Shown piece by piece: positions 49,532 to 51,687 of a DNA stretch of 51,687 nt. The stretch is from Natronosalvus hydrolyticus (GTDB taxonomy: Archaea > Halobacteriota > Halobacteria > Halobacteriales > Natrialbaceae), in NCBI GenBank assembly GCA_025517525.1, contig JAOPJZ010000024.1:1-51687 (forward strand), in the 5' to 3' direction. The translations under genes were made by a program, and so were the position numbers. The notes beneath the pieces were generated by a model. The model was not told the origin of the DNA. It saw only the letters and a program-made list of their open reading frames with translations, and did no database searches. Numbering within the stretch: the stretch's first letter is position 1; every line of letters begins with the position of its first letter.

Positions 49532-51652
49532 CTACGCTTCTGGGTCGTGATCGAACACCATCGCCAGGAGTTTGCGTTCGCCACCTCTGAGATGATAGTT
49601 GAACGTCGATTGCGAGAGGTCCAGCGCGTCGGAAAGTTCTTTGCCCGTTTGAACGCGAGGTGACTCGAAGTACCCACTTCGGTAGGCCAGTTGGAGAATC
49701 TCTTGTTGACGGGGGGTGAGGCGCTGCTTGAATGTGGTTTGGAGCCGCTGTTCCTTGTCGGGTGGCCTGGTTTGAGACTGGCGAGCGAGCAGGTCGAGAT
49801 CGGGAACGTCACGCTTCACACCCTCAACGAACTCGCGGACGTCGGCTGCCTCCGGCAACTCTACGACGGCAGTAGCGGTCCCCGCATCAATGTTTAGCGA
49901 GCGGATCGTCGCACCCTGTTCGAGGAGTTTGCTGGCTAGCGTCGAGGTAGCCAACCGTGCTTTGAACTTGGAACCGGTATCCTGTTGAGCCAACTGAGAC
50001 AATTCCTTGATAACGAGCGATTGCTCGCTGGCAGCCATCACCTCGTTGGGAGACACGTCCTTCGCAGTGAAGAACACAGTCATGTCCCCGTCGTCTCTCG
50101 GAACCGCTCCCTCAAACTCGATCACACAGTCGGTCTCCAGGGAGAGCCGAACGAGTGGCATTTCTGCCGTCGTTTGGAGTGTGAGTTCGACGACGCTGTC
50201 GGTGTGCTGAGTCACTCTGGTTTCGACCGCATGAATCGCATGGGCGATCGTCTCCCCGAGTTCCGAGAGGACGTCCACGTTCCGTTCGTCGGGTTGTGGC
50301 GTCCTGCCGTACACAACTAAGACACCGTAGATAGACTCGCCGTACACGAGTGGAATACAAATACACGACCGCGCGCCAGATTCCAGCGCGGCTTCGCGCC
50401 ACGACGATGCCCGTGGATCTGTTGCGGTGTCAGCGACGACTTGAACCTCGTCTGTCCGGACTGCAGTTATGACCTGGCTTTCATACCATACAGACTCCTC
50501 GCTTGTAGTGAGTTGTTCCAGAGAGGTTCCATCAATCCCCGCCCACTCCCGAGCGGCAACCGTGTCGCCGGCGGCGTCGAACTCGCCGATCCAGGCGAAC
50601 TCGAACAGGGCAGACTCGGCCAGGTGCTCGCAAACGGCCTCATCGATAGATTCGACCGTCTCCGCTCGGACGAGTGCCTGGTCAATCTCCCTGATCAATA
50701 TGTTGAGCCGATCAACCCTGGCTAACTCCGCGTTCTGCTGTTTCAAATTCGCCTCGCCATCGGCACGGTTCCAGGCGGTCTCAACCGTGGTGGCGACCGT
50801 CTCTACGAGGTCAACTAACCTATCGTCGAACGTGTCGGACTGCGTAGAGCCGACACAAATGACGCCATGTCTCCCCAATGGGACTAACACACGACTCCGC
50901 AGTGGTGCCGTCCCCGTCTCGCGCCCACTACCCTCGACGTCGTTTTCGATGTCCACATCATCACTGACAAACGTCTGCCAGACCCGATCGGGAAGGTTAG
51001 TGGGTAGCTGAACTGTATCAGGGTCGATTTCGGGGCTCGTTCGACTGGCGTACTCGTCAAGTTCGCCGATCGTCTCGTCGTAGAGCCAAAGTCCGGCGTA
51101 TTCGACATCGAGGACCGACTGGGCGATGTCGGCGGTCCGGAGTCGCATCTCCTCGGGAGCAGCGTCGATCAGTTCCTGGGTTCCGACGTTGAGCCGTTCG
51201 AGCGCCGCCTCGTTCTCACGAATGCGTTCTTCGGCGCGCTTGCGCTCGGTGACGTCGCGCGAGAGCGCGAGGACGTACCCCCGTTCTAGCTGATCCAGTT
51301 CGATGTACGACACGTTGACTTCAACCGGGAACGTGGAGCCGTCTTTCCGCCGGTGCGTCCCGTCAAAGGTCGTGTGCCCATCGTCTTTTAGGTTCGTCAC
51401 GAATGCCTGGTAGTCCTCCATCGTGGGAAGTTCGGTGTCGATGTCGGCTACCGTGAGATCCAGTAGTTCCTCACGAGAGTAGCCGAGCTGTCGGGTGGCG
51501 GTATCGTTGACGTCGAGGATTTCTCCGGTCCTGGGGTCTTCGACGAAGACGGCATCGGTGGAATAATTAAATAACGTGCGGAACAGTGCGTGATCACGTT
51601 CACGCTTCCGGTCCTCGGTTATGTCGCGGAAGTATTCGTCTTTAGCTAAGAC
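49532..51652 (-). CDS. PAS-GAF-GAF regulator with bacterio-opsin-activator HTH, 5' end unresolved
   Basis: The product carries a PAS core (about 25-140, including NYSTDAVFVEDPRTGE and, further on, YIELDQLERGYVLALSRDVTERKR), two GAF-like domains (about 145-260 and 275-400), a bacterio-opsin-activator-type beta domain (about 400-560) and a C-terminal HTH_10 helix-turn-helix (FKQRLTPRQQEILQLAYRSG, DALDLSQSTFNYHLRGGERK), with approximate numbering from 51652. The reading frame is open upstream of the ATG at 51421 into a recognisable PAS domain, so the protein does not begin there. But a TGA at 51653-51655 closes the frame with no ATG, GTG or TTG between. Either the gene is frameshifted near the window edge or it uses an unseen start. 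Haloarchaeal relatives regulate gene sets in response to light, oxygen or redox; this one's targets are unknown. Confidence 0.85.
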   Translation of the reverse strand, partial: VLAKDEYFRDITEDRKRERDHALFRTLFNYSTDAVFVEDPRTGEILDVNDTATRQLGYSREELLDLTVADIDTELPTMEDYQAFVTNLKDDGHTTFDGTHRRKDGSTFPVEVNVSYIELDQLERGYVLALSRDVTERKRAEERIRENEAALERLNVGTQELIDAAPEEMRLRTADIAQSVLDVEYAGLWLYDETIGELDEYASRTSPEIDPDTVQLPTNLPDRVWQTFVSDDVDIENDVEGSGRETGTAPLRSRVLVPLGRHGVICVGSTQSDTFDDRLVDLVETVATTVETAWNRADGEANLKQQNAELARVDRLNILIREIDQALVRAETVESIDEAVCEHLAESALFEFAWIGEFDAAGDTVAAREWAGIDGTSLEQLTTSEESVWYESQVITAVRTDEVQVVADTATDPRASSWREAALESGARSCICIPLVYGESIYGVLVVYGRTPQPDERNVDVLSELGETIAHAIHAVETRVTQHTDSVVELTLQTTAEMPLVRLSLETDCVIEFEGAVPRDDGDMTVFFTAKDVSPNEVMAASEQSLVIKELSQLAQQDTGSKFKARLATSTLASKLLEQGATIRSLNIDAGTATAVVELPEAADVREFVEGVKRDVPDLDLLARQSQTRPPDKEQRLQTTFKQRLTPRQQEILQLAYRSGYFESPRVQTGKELSDALDLSQSTFNYHLRGGERKLLAMVFDHDPEA

Positions 51653-51687
51653 TCACACCTCGGTTGTATAGCGGTAGCAAGCATCTC

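Noticed and set aside
1..51687. CRISPR array or cas genes
   Set aside because: No regularly spaced repeats and no Cas-like proteins were found, apart from the TnpB nucleases.

Overview
This window is a piece of a haloarchaeal chromosome. The proteins are very acidic, the coding sequence is GC-rich with a striking excess of CTCGAG, many genes have short or absent 5' leaders with an AT-rich box about 27-33 nt before the start codon, and there are archaeal or haloarchaeal markers: ribosomal protein S17e, transcription factor S, a CDC48-type ATPase, an AglJ-like glycosyltransferase, a PGF-CTERM surface protein, a HalOD1 protein, DUF7344-like regulators and a bacterio-opsin-activator-type regulator. 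The style fits Natrialbales-like haloarchaea, but the genus cannot be fixed from the sequence alone.

Layout. 1-5.4 kb: one unknown gene, then a minus-strand operon fixA-fixB-fixC(X fused)-unknown that should form an electron-transfer-flavoprotein complex feeding quinone. 5.4-8 kb: a long palindrome, a membrane-linked bactofilin-like protein, and small haloarchaeal genes (DUF5800-like, an HNH-like zinc protein, DUF192). 8-12.5 kb: a two-gene unit with a zinc-ribbon membrane protein and a PGF-CTERM surface protein. 12.5-17 kb: citramalate/isopropylmalate synthase with a possible leader ORF, two tiny membrane proteins, tRNA-Ser(CGA) with a partial copy of its 3' end nearby, a MoxR ATPase and a DUF1059 protein. 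17-20.4 kb: PEP carboxylase and transcription factor S.

20.4-26.3 kb is a patchwork of IS1341-type (tnpB) debris: a solo left end, a 0.37 kb miniature element and a 1.5 kb element with a broken tnpB. Phosphoribosyltransferase, methyltransferase and aminotransferase genes lie among them, and so does a small DisA_N-type (diadenylate-cyclase-like) gene that sits exactly between two of the elements. 26.4-34 kb: YchF GTPase, a truncated-looking zinc-ribbon membrane protein, a membrane-fused spermidine-synthase-like protein, a VOC protein, an orphan E1-alpha dehydrogenase subunit, an orphan PstB and a coiled-coil protein. 34-43 kb: asd, an intact tnpB element, an aldo/keto reductase, rps17e, a DUF447/CitG-like pair, CDC48-like ATPase and a phosphatidylserine-decarboxylase-like enzyme. 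43-51.7 kb: HalOD1, a 31-residue membrane peptide, a RecA/KaiC-like protein, AglJ, a DDE insertion sequence, two short winged-helix genes and a PAS-GAF-HTH regulator whose 5' end appears broken.

The least ordinary signals are (i) the DisA_N gene boxed in by transposable elements, (ii) a family of about 65 bp palindromes at three intergenic sites (12.69, 43.91 and 46.53 kb), with an unrelated longer palindrome at 5.45 kb, (iii) solo tnpB-element right ends directly after pstB and aglJ, and (iv) the tRNA-Ser 3'-end duplication. None of these is proof of a new system. The palindromes and the DisA_N locus deserve the first look.
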